Assembly: GCA_920105625.2 (NCBI GenBank)
Contig: CAKKTE020000077.1
Coordinates: 2,337,723-2,401,722 of the forward strand
Length of the DNA stretch: 64,000 nt
Source: Clusia tigrina
Taxonomy: Eukaryota; Arthropoda; Insecta; Diptera; Clusiidae
Reading direction: 5' to 3'
The notes below the pieces were generated by a model, which was not told where the DNA came from, searched no databases, and saw nothing but the letters and a program-made list of their open reading frames with translations. The position numbers and the translations under genes were made by a program. Position 1 is the stretch's first letter, and every line of letters begins with the position of its first letter. This document shows, in pieces, positions 11,310 through 20,989 of the stretch.

Positions 11310-11703
11310 ACCAAGAAGCGTTTTTTCTTAAAATACTAGTTCTTATATACTATTTCCAAACAGTACTCTCAGTCTCTGAACTGACCTTTCTGGTGTTCTA
11401 GTTCCGCACCTGTTAATTGGTGTCAGTTGGTCAAGCCAACTGACCTACTCCAATGCAAATGTGTCGATGGTGCATTCTAAATTTCAATGCCCTTCGGTTA
11501 CTCGACTGCGAAACTGTAACACCCTAAAAGTTTACATAATTTTTATTACATAAATTCTAGTTACTTATAATACTTGCACCCTAAAAATATGTGCTTTCTT
11601 ATTTAACTTAATTGCTTAAAGCTAACCACACCAAATGTGTAGTAGTTAGGAGTCGGTGCTGTGAGTCAACTACCCGCACGCAGCTTGATTCTAACTCACA
11701 ACA
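11310..11703 (-). repeat. B1 5' LTR, truncated
   Basis: This matches the outer ~390 bp of the 482-bp B LTR defined at 31448-31929. It includes a block around TGAACTGACCTTTCTGGTGT, a block around CACCCTAAAAGTTTACATAA, and the outer end TTGATTCTAACTCACAACA. The inner end with TGTTGGGGTCC and the PBS is absent. It directly abuts BEL/Pao-like sequence at 11704. Confidence 0.7.
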
Positions 11704-11977
11704 CGTCGGAGTGCTTTGCGGGGCCATGTTTGCGGTGCCCAGGGGCGCAGAAGTGCAATAGCGTGCTATGTGCAAAAAGGGAACCACAGCAACAAGTGTT
11801 GGTGGTTCGACAGCAGCCACAGCAGAACGCTGCCACGGCCACGATGCCTAAAGCGAAGAGAGATTGACGGTGCGAATACCTTGCAAAGCGCGCAAGGACA
11901 ACAGAGCCTGAGCAAAACTTAGTGTTAAGAGCAAATATAAATTTAGACATGAAAAACCATTAAAAAGAAGGCAAGAA

Positions 11978-12540
11978 ATGCCAGATTATAAAACCTATTA
12001 CAATTCCTTTCTTTTTTGTTTAGAGATACGAAAAGCCCTGGTACCAACAGATATGGAGCGGGTCGAGATTGCAGGAATGCTATATGGGCTAGTACGAACA
12101 CAGAGCATCAAAATGATGGGAATTGAAGGTAAATCATTTGACATAAAAAATTGTTTGAGTGCCAAGGTGTTTTCATGCTACCCTGCGAAGAGCGAAAACG
12201 ATTATTTAGAGACAGAGTTTTGGGTGCTACCAAGAGAATGTAACTGGTGACCAGTTTTGTCAGCAAGAGATTTAGTGGGGATACCAATTCATTTTAAGAA
12301 TGAGGGTTTATGGGTGGATCCTGCCAAATGAGGTGCAAGGCATTGCCATATATGAGAGCATGTTTGGGCAAGTCATTTTCGGGGCACAACCCTGCGAGAG
12401 AGATAGAGGCGACGATGCTGTAGTTGCTGCGATAGAATGTATCGGTAGCAAAAACTTAGACGAGTTATTGCAGCGCCTGTTGCAGATGGACCAGGTGGAG
12501 ACAGTAACTCGCTGGCGATCAGATGGAGACCTATGCTAGA
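11978..12540 (+). pseudogene. BEL/Pao protease-domain remnant of element P
   Basis: Two frames (11978-12250 and 12300-12539) form a degraded region between Gag and RT. It has the general pattern of the BEL/Pao protease segment: a run ending in FWVLPREC resembles the AFVLPR-type motif, followed by a stretch leading to IYESMFGQVIFG. The usual catalytic DSGS/DQGS is not recognisable, so assignment rests mainly on position before a clear BEL/Pao RT start. Confidence 0.45.
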
Positions 12541-12912
12541 GACGAAAAATATCGTGTTATTGTGACAATTCCGATGAAGGAAACAGTGCAGCATTTAGGC
12601 ACTTCAAGAGCAATAGCATTGAGCAGATTCAGGTACTTAGAGCGCAAATTAGCAAAAGACCCAGAGCTGAGAAAGCAATATATAGAATTCATGAGAGAAT
12701 ATGAGAGATTAGGGCTTATGTAGTGTGCAACACAACCCCCGAGAGCAAACGAGTCAGTTTATTATATCCCACATCACTGTGTCACCAAAAAATTTCTGGT
12801 GGTTTTTGACGCTAGCTGCCAAACGAATCGTGGCCTCTCTCTGAATCAAGTGTAATGCTTGGGCGAGAAGTTGCAAAAAGACCGTTACGAAATAGTAATG
12901 AGATAGAAAGAA
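12523..12912 (+). pseudogene. BEL/Pao RT N-terminus of element P
   Basis: The frame contains RFRYLERKLAKDPELRKQY and FMREYERLGLM, typical of the BEL/Pao pol region just before RT. After a stop at 12721 the same strand reads YYIPHHCVTK, VVFDASCQTN and RGLSLNQV, the standard opening of BEL/Pao RT. The reading is lost after LGEKLQKD near 12885. The catalytic YVDD region is absent. Family recognition is by motif only. Confidence 0.7.
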
Positions 12913-13509
12913 ATGGAAAGATAGGTTTTGGAATAGATAAGTTTAGGTAAAAATTTTGGTCAATATAATTAGGAATAAAAATAATCAATCAGTAAGGCAA
13001 ATTTTCTATAAATAAAACTGTTTAATATACATAAAATTGAATCTAGAGTAGATTTTGTGGGAATTTATTTGATTAATAGCTAAACAGAATTTAGAATCAG
13101 CAAGAGATAGCATATGTAGGAGTAGAGATAATGTGGGGCAAAGTAAAGTATGAATTTAGAGCCCAATAATTAATAATAAATATATATTCAATCATGCAAA
13201 ATAAACATTACAAAAAATTTTCCTGCAGGGGGGTATAAGCGAGTGGCACAGAACGTCTTCGTAACCTGTGAGCACATACGGATGCATGCATATAACATCT
13301 ATGAGAGGAGATGTAAGCAGATGTCCGCACCAACTAGAATGGAAAACACAGACGACCACCAAGAGAGGCGAGGCATACTGTGGGCATATACAACCTGAGC
13401 TACCACTATAGTGAAACATAGAAGACATGAAAGTAAGCTAACCGAGCCAAACAAAATAAGCACAAAATAGAGTTGGGAAAATAAATATTTTCTTTATTAG
13501 CAGAATGGA
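12913..13509. other. Noncoding AT-rich stretch
   Basis: No supported gene. Base composition is A-rich. A purine run containing CCTGCAGGGGGGTATAAG near 13224-13241 could be a polypurine tract of an LTR element, but no LTR with TG...CA ends follows it clearly. Confidence 0.4.
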
Positions 13510-13950
13510 TTATAATAATAACTTAATTATAAAATTCTGCGACGAATTTGGGGTCAAGCGGCAATTGAAAAGACCCCCGGATAACGTCAATTCGGTGCAA
13601 CAACACCATAAGCCGGCCAAAACAGAGACGCGGCCATATAACGGTGGTAATCGCCAAATCCCAAAGGTATGCTCCCAGCTATTGCCCAACTCTATGAGCG
13701 CGTCAATGGTATAGTGGGAGATGCGCTCAACAGGGCCCTCTTCTCTGATGAGGTAAACATGTGCACGCCGGGGAGCACGAAGTTCTCCCGGTGCTCCTTC
13801 AGCAACCTTCAGCACCTGTTGGTATTCCAGCACGCACCCGTCAAGGTTCCAAGTTGGTCCGTTCATGTCGTTGATCGTTTGCCTAATGAGTTGGGAATAA
13901 ACGGTGAAGGCGTTACAAATTATCTCACACCATCTAATGCACTTGCGCAA
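13510..13950 (-). CDS. Hypothetical ORF, 146 codons, unrecognised
   Basis: This ORF begins with an ATG at 13950. Composition is ordinary (no low-complexity runs), with a cysteine-rich start and an LWCCC cluster near residue 114, and the surrounding DNA is GC-richer than its flanks. I do not recognise a domain. An overlapping plus-strand ORF (13669-13962) is about 100 codons and equally anonymous. It sits between BEL/Pao remnant P and element C, so it is probably part of an unrecognised element, possibly P's own accessory region. Confidence 0.3.
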   Translation of the reverse strand: MRKCIRWCEIICNAFTVYSQLIRQTINDMNGPTWNLDGCVLEYQQVLKVAEGAPGELRAPRRAHVYLIREEGPVERISHYTIDALIELGNSWEHTFGIWRLPPLYGRVSVLAGLWCCCTELTLSGGLFNCRLTPNSSQNFIIKLLL

Positions 13951-14226
13951 GCAATTTCATAAGAAACTCAAAGTAAAACTCAAGCTTTATTTCGGACTGG
14001 AGGATTTCAGAGGAGCATAGTGAAAAATATGCAGTTTTAGAAAGTCATAAAAATACCAGGTATTTACAAAACTACTGTATTACACGGTCTAAAGATTTCA
14101 CTCCTCTTTCTCAATGTATATCACTATTTAAATAATAAGTAAAATCTTTTGTAATTGAAAGGGAAAGACAAGAGAAACGAATTACCACATAATTACACAA
14201 TCTGTTTTTCAAACAACCCAATGCAT

Positions 14227-14563
14227 TGTAGTCAGTTCCTGTTGTTTCATACCGGTCTTGTCGGTGCTTTTTCTGATTCGCAGAGTGTATTAATATTTGC
14301 GTCAAATTTAAGTGGCAACGCTTCTGAGAAGCGAGATAGCAATAGTGTAATTTAAATGACAGCTGTGATTTGACTGACAGTTTTTTCCCTCTCTCGGGTA
14401 ATCGGAAAAAGCGCGCGACGTCACTGGTTTTGCGCGGGAAATATAGATATATATATATAAAAAAAGATTATTAGAAGCGAATTGTCGCACGTCAAGTGTG
14501 GATTGTTTGTGAATTAAAATTAACTACAAAAATAAAGGAAAATATCGCCCACATTGATTAAAG
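14227..14563 (+). repeat. Element C left LTR
   Basis: This 337-bp direct repeat pairs with 19278-19619. It contains an ATATAGATATATATATATAA block near 14440 that may be the TATA region. Differences from the right copy are the fourth base, a T-run, one base near the end (GCCCACA versus GACCACA), and a shorter TA run. Confidence 0.9.
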
Positions 14564-14564
14564 C

Positions 14565-14579
14565 GTCAGAAGTGGGATT
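14565..14579 (+). promoter_or_regulatory. Element C primer-binding site (leucine-tRNA type)
   Basis: GTCAGAAGTGGGATT begins two bases after the left LTR and matches the element A site. The match to tRNA starts several bases inside the CCA end, as described for micropia-like elements. Confidence 0.65.
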
Positions 14580-14619
14580 ACCTACGAATAAAATTATCAT
14601 TATTTTGCGTAAATACATA

Positions 14620-15279
14620 ATGGAACACATTGGAAAAGATGAAATGTTGGCTGCTCTTCAAGCAGGCGAAATAGATGTCCCACCTACTGCGAGCTTGAGC
14701 CGAATCCGATCACTATATGAAGAAGTCCATCCTCATCAAGGAGCCGATCGCCCTGATGCCTTTGATGCAATTCCAAATGTGAATTCTAACCCTGATGCAA
14801 CTGAAGTAAATGTGAATACAACTGCTGCTGATGCGTGCCGAAACCCTGTTTTAACTGCTGCTAATGTTAGTGCAAATGGGTGCACAACTGCTGTCAATGT
14901 TTGCCAAAACTTTGATGTAACCGATGGTACTGCTAGTGTACATACTTTTAACATGGATGAGCAACTGCTACAAATGCGAAAAGAGCGTGAACTACTATTA
15001 CTGCAGCAGGAAGTGTCTGCTCTTCGTCGGGCTCAATCCGCCACACCGATGACTGCAGCCCCAATTCATATGAATATTAATGTCATTGAATCTATGGTAA
15101 TGCAGTTTACTGCTGACGATACGTATGACATCTGTAAATGGGTAGACGATGTTGAGGATGCATTCGAGAGTCTTCAATTTAACAATAACGCACGTCTCAT
15201 CGCAATGCGGAGGTTGCTTGGGGGCACTGCAAAGATATTTGCTCGCACCATATCTGCCCACACCTATGAAGCTTTATGA
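14620..15279 (+). CDS. Element C Gag, N-terminal part ending at an in-frame TGA
   Basis: The ATG at 14620 opens 219 codons of Gag. A short helical start is followed by an Ala/Asn/Val-rich segment, a coiled-coil-like stretch (LLLLQQEVSALRR), and a capsid-like part (WVDDVEDAFESLQF, LIAMRRLLGGTAKIF). The TGA at 15277-15279 stops translation, but the same frame continues for 844 codons with the rest of Gag and Pol. A single C-to-T change in an arginine codon would explain it; readthrough is the alternative. Confidence 0.8.
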   Translation: MEHIGKDEMLAALQAGEIDVPPTASLSRIRSLYEEVHPHQGADRPDAFDAIPNVNSNPDATEVNVNTTAADACRNPVLTAANVSANGCTTAVNVCQNFDVTDGTASVHTFNMDEQLLQMRKERELLLLQQEVSALRRAQSATPMTAAPIHMNINVIESMVMQFTADDTYDICKWVDDVEDAFESLQFNNNARLIAMRRLLGGTAKIFARTISAHTYEAL

Positions 15280-17820
15280 GATGCATTGATAAGGGAATTC
15301 GGTCGGAAGTGCTCTTTACATGAAGTGTACCAACAACTCCGTGCTCGCACTTTGAAGCCCAACGAGAGCTTGCACCGCTATGTTATAGAGATGCAAGAAA
15401 TTGCCTCGCGAGCCAATATAGTCGAGAATGAATTGGTCGACATAATAATAGAAGGTATTGGCGACACTTCGGGTGATGCAGTGATTCTGTACAATGCAAC
15501 TAGTATTGAATCGTTAAAAGATGCCATAAAACGCTACGAACGCAAGCGAGCTCGCGTTCCAACTGCCCCATCTCGACGTCCTGCAGTTGATGTGAATGCA
15601 CTTTTAGCTCAGATGACTACTCGTATGAAGTCGAATGCCTCAAACAACACTAAAACGACTGCTGCCACTACTGTTTCTACTGCTGCTACTGGCGCCCTAG
15701 CTAAGTCGGAAATCCGTTGCTTCAATTGTCAACGTTTTGGGCACTTTCAAAGCGAATGCCCGATGCCTAAGCGCCTGCCTGATTCGTGTTTTAAATGCGG
15801 TCAGCTGAATAATCTGTATAAGGACTGCCCTCATCGTGCTGCGAAATTGGCTGCAGCTGTTAGTGGTCGTACTGAGGAAACTGATGACATCGATGATGCT
15901 GCTGAATCCTATATTATATCTGAAAAGCTTAGATCCTTGCAGCAGGTGAGTGTTGCCTTTGAATCGAGTGATCTTGTGGGTGCTCAGTATTCACGTGTGT
16001 TTTCGCTTTTTGATTCTGGTAGCCCTAAAAGCTTCATTGACGAATGCCAAGTGCCGAAGTTAGGCAAAAAAGCCGTCTGCCCTTCAGGATACTACGGCCT
16101 TGGAAACACCCCGCTTATGTCTTTGGGATGTATTCGATGTTTTGTTAAATTCAAACAAATTAAAGTTGAACATGAATTCATTGTTTTACCGAAAGGTATT
16201 TTATTTTTTCCATTAATAATTGGTAGAGACCTATTACCAAAGTTGAAAACACACTTATGTTTTATTTTATATAAATACTCAAAAGAAAAGTTAATTGAAG
16301 TTAATAAAATACAGCAATCTAAGTTATTGAAACCACACGTGTATACTGTTTTAAACTCTTTGGATCTTTTGAAAACTGATGTTGGCCATGCTGCAGCCCG
16401 GAATGTGCATTGCGTTCCGTTGTCGCGGTTAGATAATATTAAAAGTCAATTTGGTGTCATGAAGGCTCCTTCTGATAACTCATTTGATGACGTGTGTGAC
16501 CAAATGTGTGCAATTGATGTTAGTTTATCTGAACCTATTGCGAACATCAACCCTCAATTATCTGTTAGGCAGAAGGAAAAAATAACTGAGGCCATTAGTA
16601 ATAATTACCAACAATTTTTTGCAAGTCAAGTTAAAGAAACGAACTTTTCTATGAAAATTAATCTGACACATGACACACCTATTTTTTGTAAACCGCGACG
16701 ACTCTCTTACTTTGATCGATTGGAGGTAAGGAAAATTGTAAGTGATTTAATGCAGAAAGGAATTATTCGACCTAGTAATTCTCCATATGCCTCTACGCTT
16801 GTTTTGGTTCGTAAGAAGAATGGAGAAATTCGTAAATGTGTCGATTACCGCCCTCTGAACAAAGTCACGATTCGCGATAATTACCCTTTGCCCCTGATTG
16901 AGGACTGTCTTGAGCAATTAGGAGGGAAGAAGTTTTTTACCCTGATGGATCTTAGAAGTGGATTTCATCGTGTTAAAATGAACGAAGAGTCTGTTAAGTA
17001 TACTTCTTTCGTCACTCCTGATGGTCAATATGAATATGTTAGAATGCCATTTGGCCTCAAAAATGCACCTGCGGAATTTCAACGTTTCATTAATAGAATT
17101 TTTTGTGACCTTATTATTGCCGGTAAAGTTGTTATCTATTTGGATGACATTCTAATCGCATCTAACGATTTTGAGACGTATTTAGATATCGTCACTGAAG
17201 TCTTGCGCTTACTGAGGATGCATGGGCTTGAACTTCGGTTAGACAAGTGCAAATTTGCTTATACAGAGCTTGATTATTTGGGCTATCGTGTAAATACTTT
17301 GGGAATCAGGCCTAGTGATATGCACCTAAAAGCAATAAAAAATTATCCGATGCCTACAAATAGGCATCATTTAGAAAAATGTGTTGGACTATTTTCTTAT
17401 TTTCGCCGTTTTGTTGAAGGCTTCTCAACGATAGCCAGACCTATGACCTTCTTGTTGCGTAAAGATGCTCCCTTCATTTTTAACGAAGCCTGTGTGCGAT
17501 CTTTTAATTTATTGAAACAGAAACTACTTGAGTCCCCCGTACTGGCCATTTATGACCCAAAGCGAGAAACCGAATTGCATTGCGATGCGAGTTCGGTTGG
17601 TTTCGGCGCGGTGCTTCTTCAAAGGCAAAACGATGCAAAATTGCACCCTGCTGCGTATGTTTCTAAAACTACTTCTTTGGATGAGTGTAAACTACATAGT
17701 TATGAACTGGAAACACTAGCCATTATTTATGCCCTTAAACGATTCCATACTTACGTTGATGGTATTCCTTTTAAGGTGGTTACTGATTGTGATTCGTTAG
17801 CGCAAACATTAAAAAATTAA
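15280..17820 (+). pseudogene. Element C Gag C-terminus, protease, RT and most of RNase H
   Basis: The frame is continuous with the upstream Gag. Domains in order are: capsid C-terminal part (LHEVYQQLRARTLKPNESL), two knuckles (CFNCQRFGHFQSEC and a degenerate CFKCGQLNNLYKDC lacking the His), retropepsin (LFDSGSPKSFI), RT (CVDYRPLNKV, FTLMDLRSGFHRV, MPFGLKNAP, catalytic YLDD) and RNase H (LHCDASSVGFGAVLL, ELETLAIIYAL, TDCDSL). It stops at 17818-17820, just before the IARW block. A one-base shift follows. Confidence 0.85.
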
Positions 17821-18119
17821 ACCCATTCCGCTAAAATTGCTCGCTGGTCACTTTTTTGGAAAATTACAACTATACAGTGCAGCATCGAGCTGGTACTGCA
17901 ATGAAACACGTTGATGCATTAAGTCGAGCAGGTATATGCATAGTATTCGATGAGTCAGACCTTGACTTTCAGTTACAATTGACCCAGTGCCGAGATTCGG
18001 AGATTGAAACAATTAAATTGAATCTTGAAGCTGGTCCTGTCAACGGCTACGAACTAAACGATGGCTTGGTTTTCCGTAAGTTACCTTCTGAAAGACTCCA
18101 ATTGTATGTTCCTAGGTAG
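17821..18119 (+). pseudogene. Element C RNase H end and RNase H-integrase linker
   Basis: After the frameshift the +1 frame reads ENYNYTVQHRAGTAMKHV and DALSRA, the conserved RNase H end. A linker leads to LQLYVPR just before a TAG at 18117. Comparison with element A (KVKFYVPSDME) shows the stop interrupts pol rather than ends it. Confidence 0.75.
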
Positions 18120-19112
18120 ATGGTTACCAATGTGATTAGAAGCATTCACGAGAAAATAGGTCATTTGGGAGTTGATTAATGCTGTAACCAAATTAGCAAG
18201 AATTATTGGTTTCCTTTGATGAAGACACGTGTCGAGAATTTTATACGAAATTGCTTAAAATGTATCATTTATTCTGCTCCCGCCCGGAATAATCGTCGAA
18301 ATATGTTTAATATTCCGAAGGTACCTATGCCGTTTGATACTATTCATATTGACCATTTAGGCCCGCTTCCGTCCTTCCAGTCTAAGAAAAAGTATGTCCT
18401 AGTTATTGTTGATGCTTTTACTAAATTTACGAAATTGTACTCCGCTACTTCCACTAGCACTAGAGAGGTTTGTTATGCCTTAAGCCAATATTTCTCTTAT
18501 TACAGTCGCCCTAGAAGGATCATAAGTGATCGTGGCACTTGCTTTACTTCCAATGAATTTAAACAATTTTTATATGAACGGAATATTGAACACGTTCTCA
18601 ATGCCACTGCATCCCCTCAGGCAAATGGGCAAGTGGAGAGAGTCTATCGGGTTCTTCGACCGATATTAAGTAAACTCTCTAACTCACTTAACCATTCCGA
18701 TTGGGCTTCTCAATTAACATCTGCAGAATATGCCCTCAATAATACGGTTCATACTTCTACTCGATGCACCCCTTCTGTCTTATTTTTTGGAGTCGAGCAA
18801 CGCGGTAAAGTCATTGATGAATTAACGGAATATTTAGCAATTAAAAACGAAAGTATGAACAGAGATTTAGGAAAATTGAGGTGTAAAGATGAGGAAAACA
18901 TCAGCAAGTCACAAGAGAGTAATCTAAAAAATTTCCTGAGGTCACATACTGCAGCACCTGAGTTATGTAGTAATACGAAATGTCGAAAACAGCGTAGAAA
19001 GTAACAAAAAACTGATTCCTCGATATAGAGGCCCTTATGTTGTATGTAAAAAATCACCGAGTGACCGATATGTTATTCGAGATGTCGACGGGTGTCAAAT
19101 AACTACCTTATA
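18120..19112 (+). pseudogene. Element C integrase
   Basis: The integrase starts with a zinc-binding segment broken by a stop (IHEKIGHLGVD then TAA at 18178). The frame 18216-19004 holds CLKC, the catalytic triad (D in IDHLGP, D in ISDRGT, E in GQVERV) and the FFGVEQRGK block shared with element A. After the stop at 19002, RYRGPYVV marks the GPY/F module, and the frame degenerates near 19112. Catalytic residues are intact, but the protein is split by stops. Confidence 0.85.
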
Positions 19113-19277
19113 ATGGCATCTTAGAAGCAAATAAACTGCAGAAATGGCTTGCACCTTCGGCTGATCTGGTCACCGACATCACTGAGGCAACACTTACCAC
19201 TACTGCTAGTTAGTGTATTTTGTTAAAACTAGGATTCCGCGGAATTGAGGACAATTCGGTCGTCAGGACGGCCGAAC

Positions 19278-19619
19278 TGTGGTCAGTTCCTGTTGTTTCA
19301 TACCGGTCTTGTCGGTGCTTTTTCTGATTCGCAGAGTGTATTAATATTTGCGTCAAATTTAAGTGGCAACGCTTCTGAGAAGCGAGATAGCAATAGTGTA
19401 ATTTAAATGACAGCTGTGATTTGACTGACATTTTTTCCCTCTCTCGGGTAATCGGAAAAAGCGCGCGACGTCACTGGTTTTGCGCGGGAAATATAGATAT
19501 ATATATATATATATAAAAAAAGATGATTAGAAGCGAATTGTCGCACGTCAAGTGTGGATTGTTTGTGAATTAAAATTAACTACAAAAATAAAGGAAAATA
19601 TCGACCACATTGATTAAAG
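19278..19619 (+). repeat. Element C right LTR
   Basis: This 342-bp repeat is nearly identical to 14227-14563. It is preceded by a 12-bp palindrome ATTCCGCGGAAT near 19232 and a GGTCGTCAGGACGGCC stretch, with no obvious long polypurine tract. A mariner lies 10 bp beyond its end. Confidence 0.9.
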
Positions 19620-19629
19620 TATATATATA

Positions 19630-19660
19630 CGAGGTGTGATCAAAAAATAACCGTTATTTT
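19630..19660 (+). repeat. Mariner left terminal inverted repeat
   Basis: CGAGGTGTGATCAAAAAATA begins the element. It matches the reverse complement of 20893-20923 with four mismatches in 31 bases. Confidence 0.85.
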
Positions 19661-19878
19661 CATCTTTTCGTGTGTTACGTATGTTCGATGTTCGCATTTT
19701 TTTTCTGTTTTGTTGGTACACATGTCTGTTATATATGTTGGCAATACCAACCATTTTGGATTGTCAGTTTGTTTTTGGCAGATAAAAAGGTTAGTCGTGT
19801 TTTGGTGTGCTCTTCGATTTTGTACTATTCGAAAAAATGGTTTAAAGAAACTGTATTCAGTTTTGTGTAAAAAATGAA

Positions 19879-20868
19879 ATGAAATGCGCAAGGACATTTG
19901 AAATGTTGACTGTGGCCTTTGGCGAGTCTACTATGAGCAGAACACAAGTTCAATTGTGGTATAACCGGTTTAAGGAAGGCCGAGAAGATGTCAATGACGA
20001 TGCTCGTCCTGGTCGCCCGAGCACGTCAACAACCGATGAAAACATTGACGCAGTGAAGAAAATGAGTTTGGATAATCGTCGAATCACTATCAGAGAGGCT
20101 GCTGATGATGTTGGCATATCGTTCGGCTCATGCCAAGCAATTTTTACGGATGTTTTAGGCATGAAACGTGCGGCAGCGAAGATTGTTCCAAAATTGCTAA
20201 ATTTTGAGCAAAAACAACGTCGCATGGACATCGCTCAGGAGCTGTTGAACATCGTCAACGACGATGCAGATTTCCTCAAAAAAACATAACTGGTGACGAA
20301 TCGTGGGTGTATGGATATGACATTAAAACCAAAGCCCAATCATCCCAATGGAAACGTCCAGATGAGCCAAGACCGAAAAAAGCACGTCAAGTTCGGTCGA
20401 ACGTAAAGGTTTTGCTGACATCATGAATTCTTGCCACAAGGTCGTACGGTCAACAAGGAATACTACCTTGAAGTTATGCGCCGTTTGCGAGAAGCAATTC
20501 GTCAGAAACGCCCAGAATTGTTGAAAAACCAATCATGAATTTTGCACCATGATACCGCACCAGCTCACACATCTATGCGTGTGCGTAATTTTTTGGCCAA
20601 AAACAAAACCGTTATCATGCCTCAACCACCGTAATCACCGGTCTTGGCCCCCGCCGACTTTATCCTCTTTCCAAAACTGAAGACACCGATGAAAGGAAAG
20701 TGTTTTGCTACGATTGAGGAGATAAAAGAAAAATCGAAACAGGATCTGTTGGCGATACCAAAAAAAGCGTTTCAGAAGTGTTTCGAGGATTGGAAAAAAC
20801 GCTGGCATAAGTGTATTACATCTGAGGGGAATTATTTTGAAGGGGACAAGATAGTTGTTGATGAATAA
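19879..20868 (+). pseudogene. Mariner transposase, broken
   Basis: The first 130 or so residues carry the mariner paired-like DNA-binding region (TMSRTQVQLWYNRFKEGRED, RPGRPSTSTTDEN, RITIREAADDVGISFGS). The frame is lost in an A-run at about 20280, after which the +1 frame reads TGDESWVYGYD, holding the first catalytic D. Further on are HDTAPAHT (second D) and LAPADF (third D), with exactly 34 residues between them, hence DD34D. Stops at about 20410, 20536 and 20632 and a SPD-to-SPV change add to the damage. Confidence 0.9.
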
Positions 20869-20892
20869 ATAAATACTTTATTTTTTGATCAA

Positions 20893-20923
20893 ACAATAAT
20901 GGTTATTTTTTTAACACACCTCG
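20893..20923 (-). repeat. Mariner right terminal inverted repeat
   Basis: The complement begins CGAGGTGTGTTAAAAAAATA, pairing with the left repeat. A TA follows immediately. Confidence 0.85.
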
Positions 20924-20989
20924 TATGTTGTAATAAATAAATAATGATTTCAGCTTAGACAATAAGATTATGCCTATACATTGAATGAA

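Larger units (their letters stand above)
4768..11703 (-). mobile_element. Element B1: old, degraded gypsy-family B copy
   Basis: In minus orientation this contains a 5' LTR fragment, leader, gag, protease, RT, RNase H, integrase and a post-pol spacer, matching B2 and B3 along their length. It has lost its PBS, part of the LTR, the gag zinc-knuckle region, the integrase catalytic glutamate and other segments, and carries a foreign insertion in RT (7036-7525). Element A sits in its 3' spacer, so its 3' LTR, if any, is beyond the left edge. Its sequence is clearly more diverged than B2 is from B3. Confidence 0.8.
11704..12912 (+). mobile_element. Element P: BEL/Pao retrotransposon remnant (gag end, protease region, RT start)
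   Basis: On the plus strand, fragments appear in BEL/Pao order. A cysteine cluster resembling the BEL Gag knuckle (CLRCPGAQKCNSVLC) lies near 11735-11780. A protease-like region spans 11978-12540. The start of RT spans 12523-12912. B1 abuts it at 11704, so the left part of P, if it survives, lies beyond B1. It is riddled with stops. No LTR of P was identified. Confidence 0.6.
14227..19619 (+). mobile_element. Element C: complete micropia/mdg3-like Ty3/gypsy retrotransposon with two LTRs
   Basis: Two direct repeats of about 340 bp flank gag-pol. Both begin TGTRGTCAGTTCCTG and end ACATTGATTAAAG. The interior has PBS, gag, protease, RT, RNase H and integrase in gypsy order. Gag-pol is one frame interrupted by stops and a frameshift. 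The LTRs differ at only a few positions plus a TA-repeat length change, so insertion looks fairly recent, yet the coding region is broken in at least five places. No clean target-site duplication was found. Confidence 0.9.
19630..20923 (+). mobile_element. Mariner-type DNA transposon (Tc1/mariner, DD34D)
   Basis: The element is 1,294 bp, bounded by TA on both sides (19628-19629 and 20924-20925), the expected target duplication. The terminal inverted repeats start CGAGGTGTG and match at 27 of 31 positions. The interior encodes a degraded mariner transposase. It lies 10 bp outside the right LTR of C, in a TATATATA run. Confidence 0.92.

Noticed and set aside
13224..13241. Purine-rich CCTGCAGGGGGGTATAAG as the polypurine tract of BEL remnant P
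   Set aside because: No LTR with TG start follows and no matching 5' LTR is in the window, so it was not annotated as a feature.
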